Positions 8,081 to 16,419 of a stretch of DNA of 64,000 nucleotides are shown here, one piece after another. Source of the DNA: Aliiroseovarius sp. S1123. Lineage in GTDB: Bacteria > Pseudomonadota > Alphaproteobacteria > Rhodobacterales > Rhodobacteraceae. Both the position numbers and the translations under genes were made by a program. The notes below the pieces were generated by a model, which did not search any database, was not told where the DNA came from, and worked only from the letters and a program-made list of their open reading frames with translations. Position 1 is the first letter of the stretch; the number at the start of each line of letters is the position of its first letter. The stretch spans positions 1 to 64,000 of the forward strand of contig NZ_JALKBE010000001.1 in NCBI RefSeq assembly GCF_023015885.1, written 5' to 3'.

Positions 8081-10762
8081 ATGGACAAAAGCCCTCTGAC
8101 CCCGCTGTTTGATCCCGCCTCGGTCGCCGTGTTTGGGGCCAGTCCCAGCGGCAACTCGGTTGGCGCAATGGCGTGGCGCAATCTGGTGGCGGGCGGGTTC
8201 GCGGGCGCCCTTTATCCGATCAATCCCAAACACAAAGCGATCGATGACGCGACCTGCTATCGCAAGGTGACGGACCTGCCGGACGAGGTCGATCTGGCCG
8301 TGATCGCCACCCCCGCGCGTACGGTGCCGGGGATCATGCGCGACTGCGCCGAGGCCGGCGTGAAATCCGCCATCATCCTGTCGGCGGGCTTTGGCGAAGG
8401 CGATGGGCGCGGCAAGGATCTGGAAGCGCAGGTCGTGGCCGCCGCGCGGAAAGCTGACATCCGCTTCATGGGGCCAAATTGCGTCGGTCTGGTGCGTCCG
8501 TGGCTGGGGTTGGATGCCAGTTTCCTGCGCTCGGATCCGCCAAAAGGGCGGCTGGCATTCGTGTCGCAATCCGGCGCGTTGGTCTCGGCGATTGCTGACT
8601 GGGCTGGGCCACATCACTCTGGCTTTTCCGCCATGGTCAGTCTTGGGAATTCGACCAATATCGATTTCGGCGACGTGCTGGATTTTCTGGCAATGGACCC
8701 TCGGACGGACGCCATCTTGTTGTATATCGAGGGCATCAAGGACGCACAGAACTTCATGTCTGCCCTGCGCCGGGCATCGCGTCTGAAACCGGTGATCGTG
8801 CTGAAATCTGGCCGCCACGCGACAAGCTCGCAAGCGGCGCATACGCACACGGGCGCATTGATCGGCTCGGATGATGTATTCGACGCGGCATTGGAGCGTG
8901 CGGGTGCCGTGCGGGTTGGTACTCTGGGCCAGCTTTTCGCTGCGGCCGAGATTCTGGCCAATACGCGCAAAGTAGGTGGCAATCGTCTGTGCATCATTAC
9001 CAATGGCGGTGGGGCAGGCGTTTTGGCCGCCGACCGTGCAGGCGATCTGGACATCGCGCTGCCTCCGCTGTCCGACGCCACCAAAGCCACGCTGGACAAA
9101 GTCCTGCCCGAATTCTGGAGCCACGCCAACCCCGTCGATATTCTGGGCGATGCGAATGCTGCGACCTATGCGGCAGCCGTGAAAGCCGCTCTGGCGGATC
9201 CGGACAATGACGGCATTCTGGTGATGCTGACCCCGCAAGCGATGACCGACGCCGCTGCCACCGCGCAAGCCGTGGTGGACGCTCTGCCGCGGCGGCGCAA
9301 GAAACCGGTGCTGGCTTGCTGGCTGGGTGAACCGTCAGTCGCGGAAGGCCGAGATATTCTGTCCAAAGCGGGCGTGCCGGACTTCCAGACTCCTGAACGC
9401 GCGGTCGAGGGTTTCAGCTATCTGGTCCAATACCGGCGCAACCGCAAACTGGCGCTAGAGGTCCCCCGCGCCCGCGCATTTGAGAAAGGGTTGGATCTGG
9501 ACGGCGCGCGCTTGATTATCGCGCAGGCCCTGTCGGATGGCCGCAAGATGTTGTCGGACACGGAAAGCAAGGCGCTACTGAAGGCCTTCAATATTCCGGT
9601 GAACATGACGATCGAGGCGACGACGCCATCGCAGGCCTTAGTTGCTGCGGAAACCGTGGGCTATCCGGTCGCGATGAAAATCGCCTCGCCCGATATCACG
9701 CATAAGACCAATGTGGGCGGCGTGCGGGTGAATGTGGCGCATGCGACCTCGGTCTCGCGGGTGTTTCACGAGCTGGTCAAATCCGCCAAAGCCGCGCGGC
9801 CCGATGCGCAGATCACCGGCGTCACGGTCGAGCCAATGGCGAACCTGAAAGACCCGCGCGAGCTGGTCATCGGCGCCAGCCGTGATCCGGTCTTCGGCCC
9901 AACAATTCTGTTCGGCGCAGGGGGCACGATGGTCGAGGTGATGAAAGACAGCGCCGTGGCGTTGCCGCCTCTGAATGCGGTCTTGTCCGAACGTTTGATC
10001 AACAAAACGCGTGTGTCGAAAGCCCTTGATGGGTTCCGCGATGCGGCCCCCGTGGATCGCGATGCGCTGATCGACGTGTTGAAGCGCGTCTCGATTATCG
10101 TGAGTTATCTGCCTGAGGTGATTGAGCTGGACATCAACCCTCTGTTTGTCAGCCCGGACGGCGTGTTGGCGGTGGACGCGCGGATCTCGGTCCAACGGGC
10201 CCCAGCAAAGGACGGCCCCTATGACCACATGGCGATCCATCCTTACCCCCGCCATCTGGCGCGCGAGGCATATCTGTCGGACGGGACACTTCTGGTGATC
10301 CGCCCGATCCGACCCGAGGATGCCGAGTATCTGCAGTCCTTCATGCGCGATCTGTCACCCGAAGCTAAAAAGATGCGTTTCATGGGCTCGGTGAACGAAC
10401 TCAGCCCCGAAATGCTCGCCCAGTTTTCGGCCATCGACTATCGCCGCGAAATGGCGCTGTGCGCGATGGCCGAGATTGACGGGCAGGACGTGCTGGTGGG
10501 CGTCGCGCGCTATGTGATCAACCCGGATCAGAAGAGCTGCGAGTTTGCCATCGTCGTATCGGACCGCATTCAGCATCAGGGGCTTGGAACGCGCCTGATG
10601 AAGGGGCTGTTCAGTGCCGCACAGGATCATGGATTGGATGTGATTGAAGGGACGGTTCTGAAGAAGAACGACCCGATGTTGCGCCTGATGAAAGAGCTGG
10701 GCTTCACCCAGCGGCCAGACCCCGATGACCGCGACGTGGTCATTGTCGAACGCTGGCTTTGA
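8081..10762 (+). CDS. Acyl-CoA synthetase (NDP-forming)/GNAT protein acetyltransferase fusion, Pat-like
   Basis: An 893-residue protein with the Pat/PatZ layout. A CoA-binding Rossmann domain (about 8-130) comes first, then succinyl-CoA-ligase-like domains to about 470, an ATP-grasp domain (about 480-710) and a C-terminal GNAT acetyltransferase (about 730-893) with the acetyl-CoA motif QHQGLG (831-836). Pat proteins acetylate lysines, classically to silence AMP-forming acyl-CoA synthetases. The HTGAL motif with H256, corresponding to the phospho-His region of NDP-forming synthetases, is kept, so ligase activity cannot be excluded. The ATG at 8081 follows AAAGGAT; an in-frame ATG at 8012 adds unrelated residues. 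An HDAC-family deacetylase follows 24 bp downstream. Confidence 0.88.
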   Translation: MDKSPLTPLFDPASVAVFGASPSGNSVGAMAWRNLVAGGFAGALYPINPKHKAIDDATCYRKVTDLPDEVDLAVIATPARTVPGIMRDCAEAGVKSAIILSAGFGEGDGRGKDLEAQVVAAARKADIRFMGPNCVGLVRPWLGLDASFLRSDPPKGRLAFVSQSGALVSAIADWAGPHHSGFSAMVSLGNSTNIDFGDVLDFLAMDPRTDAILLYIEGIKDAQNFMSALRRASRLKPVIVLKSGRHATSSQAAHTHTGALIGSDDVFDAALERAGAVRVGTLGQLFAAAEILANTRKVGGNRLCIITNGGGAGVLAADRAGDLDIALPPLSDATKATLDKVLPEFWSHANPVDILGDANAATYAAAVKAALADPDNDGILVMLTPQAMTDAAATAQAVVDALPRRRKKPVLACWLGEPSVAEGRDILSKAGVPDFQTPERAVEGFSYLVQYRRNRKLALEVPRARAFEKGLDLDGARLIIAQALSDGRKMLSDTESKALLKAFNIPVNMTIEATTPSQALVAAETVGYPVAMKIASPDITHKTNVGGVRVNVAHATSVSRVFHELVKSAKAARPDAQITGVTVEPMANLKDPRELVIGASRDPVFGPTILFGAGGTMVEVMKDSAVALPPLNAVLSERLINKTRVSKALDGFRDAAPVDRDALIDVLKRVSIIVSYLPEVIELDINPLFVSPDGVLAVDARISVQRAPAKDGPYDHMAIHPYPRHLAREAYLSDGTLLVIRPIRPEDAEYLQSFMRDLSPEAKKMRFMGSVNELSPEMLAQFSAIDYRREMALCAMAEIDGQDVLVGVARYVINPDQKSCEFAIVVSDRIQHQGLGTRLMKGLFSAAQDHGLDVIEGTVLKKNDPMLRLMKELGFTQRPDPDDRDVVIVERWL

Positions 10763-10786
10763 GAAGGGATCGAGGGAGGAAACCGA

Positions 10787-11710
10787 ATGCTATCTATCAT
10801 TTCGCACGCCGAGTGTCGTGACCACGACGCCGGGCCATTGCACCCGGAAAGCAAGGCGCGGCTGGATGCGATCAACAACCAGTTGATCATGTCGGGCATG
10901 GACTATGTGGTTCGTCATCATGATGCGCCGCTGGTCACCCGCGAGCAGCTAGAGCGCGTGCATGACAGTGCCTATCTGGACCGCGTCTATGCGTTGGCAC
11001 CGGGACAGGGGATGGAAAGCGTCGAGGTGGACGGGGACACAGTGATGAGCCCCGGCACGTTGAAGGCGGCAGAACGGTCCGCCGGATCCGGCTGCATGGG
11101 CGTCGATCTGGTCATGTCGAAAGAGGCCAACCCGATCTTCTGCATGGTCCGCCCGCCCGGTCACCACGCGGAAAGCGACAAGGCGATGGGGTTTTGCCTG
11201 TTCAACAACATTGCGGTGGCAGCGGCCCATGCGCTTGATGCCTATGGCCTGTCGCGCGTGGCGATCATCGACTTCGACGTGCACCACGGCAATGGCACGG
11301 AAGAGATCTTCAAGGCGGAACCGCGCGTGCTGTTCTGCTCGAGCTTTCAGCACCCGTTCTATCCCTTCACCGGGCACGAGAAAGAGACCGATAATTTGGT
11401 CGACATCCCACTTTCGGCGGGGGCAGGCAGTGCCGAGTTCCGCGAAGCCGTGTCCGGCCACTGGATCCCGCACCTGCGTGACTTCAAGCCGGAATTTGTC
11501 TTTATCTCGGCAGGCTTTGACGCCCACGTGGCCGACGACATGTCCAGTGTTCAGTTGACGGACGCGGATTACGAATGGGTCACGCGAGAGCTGAAGGCCG
11601 TCGCGGATGAATTCGCAGAAGGCCGGATCGTGTCAATGCTGGAAGGCGGGTACGAGCCGGACGTGCTGGCGCGATCGGTCGTGAAACATCTGGATGTATT
11701 GCTGGGGTAA
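10787..11710 (+). CDS. Histone deacetylase-family protein (lysine or acetylpolyamine deacetylase)
   Basis: A 307-residue zinc hydrolase of the HDAC superfamily. The active site is fully recognisable: the His pair in RPPGHHAE (H126/H127), Zn ligands D164 and H166 in DFDVHHGNG, D245 in AGFDAH, and the transition-state Tyr in GGY (Y289). Relatives include AcuC, LdaA and acetylpolyamine amidohydrolases. GGGAGG lies just before the ATG. Its position directly after the Pat-like gene suggests it reverses the same protein acetylation, as proposed for Pat/LdaA systems; the substrate is inference. Confidence 0.9.
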   Translation: MLSIISHAECRDHDAGPLHPESKARLDAINNQLIMSGMDYVVRHHDAPLVTREQLERVHDSAYLDRVYALAPGQGMESVEVDGDTVMSPGTLKAAERSAGSGCMGVDLVMSKEANPIFCMVRPPGHHAESDKAMGFCLFNNIAVAAAHALDAYGLSRVAIIDFDVHHGNGTEEIFKAEPRVLFCSSFQHPFYPFTGHEKETDNLVDIPLSAGAGSAEFREAVSGHWIPHLRDFKPEFVFISAGFDAHVADDMSSVQLTDADYEWVTRELKAVADEFAEGRIVSMLEGGYEPDVLARSVVKHLDVLLG

Positions 11711-11770
11711 GGGGCGTTGCCCCTCGAGCCTGCGGCTCTCACCCCAGGATATTTGTGGCAAGAAAATGCG
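11711..11770 (+). repeat. Intergenic 3'-end element, copy 1
   Basis: Begins directly after the deacetylase stop codon. It has GGGGCGTTGCCCC, a second arm pair (GAGCCTGCGGCTC), then CCCCAGGATATTT and GGCAAGAAAATGCG. Four further copies follow genes at 28262, 33416 (minus strand), 35228 and 49764. It lies between convergent genes. It may act as an RNA 3'-end or termination signal, although it has no classical long T-run. Confidence 0.8.
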
Positions 11771-11791
11771 AAAGGGTGAAGACCGGGACGG

Positions 11792-12865
11792 TCAGGTGAA
11801 CCGGTCCGGGACGATCTTCGCCACGGTGGTTGCCTCAATCTCGGGCGCGCGACCAGCGACAAGATCGGCCAGCAGCTTCGATGCGGCGGGCGAAGTTTGG
11901 AACCCGTATCCCCCTTGCCCGGCGCACCAGATGAAGCTGCGGTCCTCGGGTGCGGGGCCTAGCACCAGATTGCGGTCGGGTGCGAAGCTGCGCAGCCCGG
12001 CCCAGTTTGAGATCATCCGAGTGACGGGTTTTGTGACCATTGCCTCGTAGCGCGCGAGCCCTTCGGCCAGTACCATGTCATCCGCCCAAGCGTCTTGCGG
12101 CTCCATCGGGTCTTCTTCCTCTGGGGAGACGATGAGCGCACCTGCGTCCGGCTTCGCATACCAGCTTTCGCCCGCCCCCATCACCATTGGCCACTTCGAC
12201 ACATCCGTGCCCTCGGGCGCGGCAATTCGTGCCATGGACCGGCGATAGGGTTGAATGCCGATGGGCTGGATCCCGGCCATGGCCGCCACCTGATCGACCC
12301 ACGGACCAGCTGCATTGACCAGTGTTTTGCACTGTACCGTCATCTTAGGAGTCGTGACCTCCCACCCGTGGGACAGGCGCGTGATGTCGGTGACTTTCGC
12401 GCGTGTGTGCACCTGACCATTCACGCGTATGTCGCGGGCGAAGTTTTGCAGCAGAAGGTCCGTGTCGATGTCCCATCCGTCGGCATGATAGCCCGCACCG
12501 ATCATTGCGTCAGGATTGAGGATGGGAAACAGATCTAGCGCCTCGTCCGTGGAAAGGGGATCCATCTTCATTGTCACAAGATCATGGGCAAGCTCTTGGT
12601 CCTGTCCTTGGCCGCCAACAATCATCAGCCCCCGCGGGGACAGCACGCCACCATTTGCGGTTTCGTGATATTCGCGCGATGCGAGGTTCAGGGCGATCAC
12701 GGAGGGAGCGCCATAGGTTGCCTCGTACATCGCTGCTGACCGGCCAGAGGCGTGATAGGCCAGCGCGTCTTCGGCCTCGAGCGCGCAGACGGTGCCGAGT
12801 TGTGCCAGCCGTGCGCCAGCCGAAATCCCGGCGATACCACCGCCGATAACAACGAAATCATACAT
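11792..12865 (-). CDS. FAD-dependent amino acid oxidoreductase, DauA-like
   Basis: A 357-residue DAO-family flavoprotein. The N-terminal GGGIAGISAG dinucleotide motif and GRSAA segment bind FAD. The motifs DIDTD, NAAGPWVDQVAAMAGIQP, WAGLRSFAPD and AGQGGYGFQTSPA resemble D-arginine dehydrogenase (DauA) and related D-amino acid dehydrogenases, so oxidation of an amino acid or amine is likely; the substrate is not established. The ATG at 12865 has AGGA 9 bp upstream; a TTG at 12874 is less likely. It overlaps the aldo/keto reductase by 8 bp (ATGTATGA), so the two are co-translated. Confidence 0.8.
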   Translation of the reverse strand: MYDFVVIGGGIAGISAGARLAQLGTVCALEAEDALAYHASGRSAAMYEATYGAPSVIALNLASREYHETANGGVLSPRGLMIVGGQGQDQELAHDLVTMKMDPLSTDEALDLFPILNPDAMIGAGYHADGWDIDTDLLLQNFARDIRVNGQVHTRAKVTDITRLSHGWEVTTPKMTVQCKTLVNAAGPWVDQVAAMAGIQPIGIQPYRRSMARIAAPEGTDVSKWPMVMGAGESWYAKPDAGALIVSPEEEDPMEPQDAWADDMVLAEGLARYEAMVTKPVTRMISNWAGLRSFAPDRNLVLGPAPEDRSFIWCAGQGGYGFQTSPAASKLLADLVAGRAPEIEATTVAKIVPDRFT

Positions 12866-13793
12866 TTTCTTCAATCCTGTCTGTCGCGGGCGCGGGCGTT
12901 GGTGTCAGCGCGGTCAAGCGGTCACGCAGCTCGGCGGTCATGTCGAAGGACAGTGCGTCCAGAGACGGCTGCAATTGCTCCAGCGACCGTGCTGACAGAA
13001 TGGGGGCAGGGCGGGCCGGATGGCTGGCAACCCACGCCACCGCCAGCGTGGCCGGGTGCATGTTCACGTCCTGCGAAATCTCGGGCAAGGCTTCTGCCGC
13101 CCTGTGCATCCAGCCAAGACCATAGCGCGCGGCATAGCGGTGATCTTCGGACAAGCGGCCCGTGCCACCCTTTGCGTATTTCCCGGTCAAAAGCCCCCCA
13201 CCCAGCGGCGAGTATGTCGCGGCGAGGATACCTTCGGAGGCACACATGGGCAGAAGCTCGACCTCGGCCTGACGTTTCACAAGGCTGTACATCGGCTGGA
13301 TAACGTCGATCCGGGTGCCCAGCCCGTGTGCGATCGACTGCGCTTTCATCACCTGCCACGCGGCAAAGTTGGACAGCGCCAGATAGCGGGTTTGTCCGGC
13401 CGATTGCAGTTCGGCCAGCAGTTCGATCTGCGCGTTAATTGCGAGATTGGGGTTGAAGCGGTGCAGATAGAGAACATCCACCGCATCCAGACCCATCCGA
13501 GCCCGTGAGGTATCGAATTGCGCCCGCAGTGCCGCGACAGTGTCTGGCGCGTCGTAGCCGATCTTGGTGGCGATGATCAGACGGTCGCGAAGGGGCGCGA
13601 CAAGCCGCCCGAGGATCGTCTCGGAGGCCCCGCCTGTATAGAGGTTCGCAGTGTCGAAATGAGTGACGCCCGCGTCGATACACGCGTCAAACATCGCGCG
13701 CGCGGCGACATCATCTGCGTTCTCGCCAAATTGCATGGTGCCGAAGGCGAAGCGGGGGGCGGGGGTGCCATCAAGGGAAATCAGGTCGGTCAT
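12858..13793 (-). CDS. Aldo/keto reductase
   Basis: A 311-residue (alpha/beta)8 barrel oxidoreductase of the AKR superfamily, expected to reduce aldehydes or ketones with NADPH. Family features are GTMQFG near the N-terminus, the catalytic Asp and Tyr in FDTANLYTGG, the Lys in IIATKIGY, the His in LYLHRF and the YSPLGGGLLTGKY segment. It is most like the bacterial YajO/Tas-type AKRs. It forms a two-gene operon with the DauA-like flavoprotein downstream, so the pair may process an oxidised amine or keto acid; this is inference. Confidence 0.85.
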   Translation of the reverse strand: MTDLISLDGTPAPRFAFGTMQFGENADDVAARAMFDACIDAGVTHFDTANLYTGGASETILGRLVAPLRDRLIIATKIGYDAPDTVAALRAQFDTSRARMGLDAVDVLYLHRFNPNLAINAQIELLAELQSAGQTRYLALSNFAAWQVMKAQSIAHGLGTRIDVIQPMYSLVKRQAEVELLPMCASEGILAATYSPLGGGLLTGKYAKGGTGRLSEDHRYAARYGLGWMHRAAEALPEISQDVNMHPATLAVAWVASHPARPAPILSARSLEQLQPSLDALSFDMTAELRDRLTALTPTPAPATDRIEENV

Positions 13794-13820
13794 GGCGCGA
13801 CACTGCCATGGGGTTTTGCA

Positions 13821-13850
13821 AAGGAAAAGGCCCCGCGTGATGCGGGGCCT
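13821..13850 (-). terminator. Intrinsic terminator after the EF-hand gene
   Basis: On the minus strand AGGCCCCGC and GCGGGGCCT form a perfect 9-bp stem with a 5-nt loop (13850-13828), followed by TTTTCCTT. It lies 44 bp after the EF-hand stop. A second smaller hairpin (CACTCT/AGAGTG, 13864-13880) precedes it in the same transcript. Confidence 0.82.
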
Positions 13851-13893
13851 GATCTTTCGGTAGCACTCTTTTTCAGAGTGTGAAGGGACGCGT

Positions 13894-14412
13894 TCACTGC
13901 CGTCCGAAATCCTCGGCCGAGATCACGCCGTCGCCGTTGCGATCCTGCTTTGGGAACCACAGATCGACGCCTGCGATGAACTCTTCGCGGGTGACTTTCC
14001 CGTCACCATCAAGATCCGCGTTTTCGCGGGTCATCGACATGGCAGCGCTGTGTTCGCCCATGCCCAGACCTTGACCTTGGCCTTGTCCTTTACCCTTGCC
14101 TTGGCCCTGACCATTGCCTTGACCTTTGCCCTGACCGCCGCCTTGGCCTTGGCCGATCCCGTGTTCTTTCATGTCAGCTTCGCGGGCTTCGTCGAACAGA
14201 ACATAGTCTTCGGCGCTCAGCACACCGTCATCGTCGGCGTCGAAGGTGGTGAAGATATCGCCACGGCGTTCCCGGGCTTCCTCGATCGAGACCGAGCCGT
14301 TTTCGTCCAGATCCCACATTTCGATGAAGTGAGCGCCGGGCTGGTTTTGCGCCAGTGCAGGCAGTGCAATTACAAGTGCCGCAGTGGCCAGAAAAGGTGT
14401 TGTCTTGCGCAT
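13894..14412 (-). CDS. Exported EF-hand calcium-binding protein with Gly/Gln/Lys linker
   Basis: A 172-residue protein with a signal peptide (hydrophobic stretch ending ALPALAQ, cleavage near residue 21), so probably periplasmic or secreted. Four EF-hand loops are seen: DLDENGSVSIEE, DADDDGVLSAED, DLDGDGKVTREE and DRNGDGVISAED. Between the two pairs lies a flexible stretch of about 30 residues made almost only of G, Q and K with GQGQGKGKGQG-type repeats. This gives two calcium-binding lobes on a basic linker. The exact role is unknown. It is a single gene with its own terminator. Confidence 0.85.
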   Translation of the reverse strand: MRKTTPFLATAALVIALPALAQNQPGAHFIEMWDLDENGSVSIEEARERRGDIFTTFDADDDGVLSAEDYVLFDEAREADMKEHGIGQGQGGGQGKGQGNGQGQGKGKGQGQGQGLGMGEHSAAMSMTRENADLDGDGKVTREEFIAGVDLWFPKQDRNGDGVISAEDFGRQ

Positions 14413-14483
14413 TGTTACGCTCCGTTTGTTGTCCCAATATTCGTATTACGGAATATGTGACGGTTTCCGTCGCGCTTTTTGCA

Positions 14484-14514
14484 TAAAAAAATGCCCCACC
14501 TTTCGGCAGGGCAT
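14484..14514 (-). terminator. Intrinsic terminator of the purine operon
   Basis: On the minus strand ATGCCCTGCC-GAAA-GGTGGGGCAT (14514-14491) forms a 10-bp stem with two G-T pairs and a GAAA tetraloop, followed by seven T (14490-14484). It lies 23 bp after the stop of the BMP-family gene and ends the xdhA-to-BMP transcript. Confidence 0.9.
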
Positions 14515-14537
14515 CTTGATGCTTTGTATCGGGTCGA

Positions 14538-15623
14538 TTAGTTCGACGGGATCTCGGCTTCGATGCCTTCGACATAGAAGCCCATGCCGGCCAGACCATC
14601 GTCGCCATAGTCGGAAGCGGTCTCGCCTTCTGCCAACCACGGGGTGCCGTCCTGCTTGTTCAGCGGGCCAGTGAAGGCGTGGTATTCGCCCGAGGCCAGA
14701 GCGTCGCGCAGGGCTTCGGCTTCGGCTTTCACGTCAGCCGGTACGGCGTCCGAGATATCGCCGATGCCAACCATGCCAGCACCAATGCCGTCCCAAGTCG
14801 AGACGCTTTCCCAGGTTCCGTCCATCACGGCCTTGGTACGGGCGACATAGTAGGGCCCCCAGTTGTCGATGATCGACGATACGCGCGGATGCGGGGCGTA
14901 TTCGCCCATGTCCGAAGCCTGACCGAAGGTGATGACGTTGCCAGCTTCCTTGGCGGCTGCTTGCGGCGCGGTCGAGTCGGTGTGCTGCAAGATCACGTCA
15001 GCGCCTTGCTCGATCAGAGCTTTGGCTGCGTCGGCTTCCTTGGCTGGATCAAACCAGGTGTAGGCCCAGATGATTTTGAACTGAACGTCCGGGTTTACCT
15101 TCTTGGCGTGGATGTATGCCGAGTTGATGCCGCGGATAACTTCCGGGATCGGGAAGGACGCGATGTAACCGATGATGTTCGACTGGGTCATCTTGCCTGC
15201 AATGTGCCCCTGAACGGCGCGACCTTCATAGAAACGGGCCGAATAGACCGACACGTTGTCCGACTGCTTATAGCCGGTCGCGTGTTCGAATTTCACGTTC
15301 GGGAACTTCTCGGCCACGGCCAGGGTGGCGTCCATGAAGCCAAACGAGGTGGTGAAGATCAGGTCTGCACCCGACAAGGCCATCTGCGTGATCGGGCCTT
15401 CGGCGTTCGATTCCGAAACGCTTTCGACATAGACGGTTTCGACCTTGTCGCCGAACGCGGCTTCAACGGCTTTACGGCCCTGATCATGTTCGTAGGTCCA
15501 GCCACCGTCGCCCACCGGGCCGACATAGATGAAGCCGACTTTGGTCTTGTCCTCGGCCATGGCCGCGCCGGCCAGACCGGTGGCCAGAGCCGCCGTTGCC
15601 AGAAGTGATTTCAATACACGCAT
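14538..15623 (-). CDS. BMP-family ABC transporter substrate-binding protein (purine or nucleoside type)
   Basis: A 361-residue periplasmic binding protein of the BMP/PnrA (Med) family. A signal peptide (cleavage after AGAAMA) precedes KVGFIYVGPVGDGGWTYEHDQ, the characteristic family start. There is no lipobox Cys. BMP proteins usually bind purine nucleosides or bases, and the linkage to xdhABC supports a purine ligand such as hypoxanthine or xanthine. The ATG at 15623 has GGGAG upstream and lies 1 bp after the K+ channel stop. It is the last gene of the operon, unusual because its permeases are separated from it by the channel gene. Confidence 0.88.
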   Translation of the reverse strand: MRVLKSLLATAALATGLAGAAMAEDKTKVGFIYVGPVGDGGWTYEHDQGRKAVEAAFGDKVETVYVESVSESNAEGPITQMALSGADLIFTTSFGFMDATLAVAEKFPNVKFEHATGYKQSDNVSVYSARFYEGRAVQGHIAGKMTQSNIIGYIASFPIPEVIRGINSAYIHAKKVNPDVQFKIIWAYTWFDPAKEADAAKALIEQGADVILQHTDSTAPQAAAKEAGNVITFGQASDMGEYAPHPRVSSIIDNWGPYYVARTKAVMDGTWESVSTWDGIGAGMVGIGDISDAVPADVKAEAEALRDALASGEYHAFTGPLNKQDGTPWLAEGETASDYGDDGLAGMGFYVEGIEAEIPSN

Positions 15624-15624
15624 G

Positions 15625-16404
15625 TTAATCTCCCTTGGTGTCTTGAGCAGAATTATTGGTTTCATCAGCGGCGTCTTCGCGGGCTTCGCGCAGGCGACGC
15701 TGGATGTTGGTTTCGCTTTCCAGAAGCGCTGTTGTCACGATGGCAGAGGGCACGGCAATCACGCCCAATCCGATAAACAGAACGAAGGTTGTGAAGATCC
15801 GTCCTCCGGCTGTGATCGGGAACATATCGCCGTATCCCACGGTTGTGAAACTGGCGACTGCCCACCACAGGCTGTTGGGAATGGACGAGAAGACTTCCGG
15901 CTGTGCGTCATGTTCAAAGATATAAATTCCGACCGCCGAAACATAAAGCATAAGTGCGGCGATGATGCCAAAGATCATAAGCTCGCCCCGGACCTGACGG
16001 AAGGCGACCACAAGGCGCTCCATCGCATGGGAACCGCGAAACAGTTTCAAAAGCCGGACGAGGCGTAGAAGACGGAAGGCGCGCACCACCTGCCATTGCG
16101 GGGTCAGCAGGGCAATCGCCGGGGCGAAGGCCAGAAAATCGACCAGCCCCCAAAAGCTGAACGCATAGCGCAGCGGGCGCCGAGAGGTGAACAGCCGCAA
16201 GACATATTCAGCCCCGAAGACCACCAAAAGCAGCACCTCGAACTTGAACAAAAGCCCGCGCAGATGCTCGGGCAGTTCCGGCATGGTTTCCAGCGCAATC
16301 GCGATTGCCGACAGCAGGATCAGTACATCCATCACGCGCGCGACGTTCACACCGCCAAGCGGCTTGTGTCCGTCCAGAATGTCGTGAATGTCGGCTTTGT
16401 TCAT
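15625..16404 (-). CDS. Voltage-gated-type potassium channel (6 TM)
   Basis: A 259-residue Kv-type channel subunit. S1 lies near 22-40, S2 near 53-72, S3 near 80-100. The positively charged S4 is RAFRLLRLVRLLKLFR (108-123), S5 lies near 141-163, the selectivity filter TVGYGD is at 188-193 and S6 near 203-225, with a short charged cytoplasmic tail. It should form a K+-selective tetramer in the inner membrane. It is placed between the permease (15 bp upstream) and the binding protein (1 bp downstream) of a purine transporter, in the same direction, so it is almost certainly co-transcribed with them. Confidence 0.93.
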   Translation of the reverse strand: MNKADIHDILDGHKPLGGVNVARVMDVLILLSAIAIALETMPELPEHLRGLLFKFEVLLLVVFGAEYVLRLFTSRRPLRYAFSFWGLVDFLAFAPAIALLTPQWQVVRAFRLLRLVRLLKLFRGSHAMERLVVAFRQVRGELMIFGIIAALMLYVSAVGIYIFEHDAQPEVFSSIPNSLWWAVASFTTVGYGDMFPITAGGRIFTTFVLFIGLGVIAVPSAIVTTALLESETNIQRRLREAREDAADETNNSAQDTKGD

Positions 16405-16419
16405 CAGGGATCCTGTGGG

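Noticed and set aside
14060-14150. Short repeated units that look like a CRISPR or tandem repeat array.
   Set aside because: They encode the Gly/Gln/Lys linker of the EF-hand protein, are in frame, and lack spacers.
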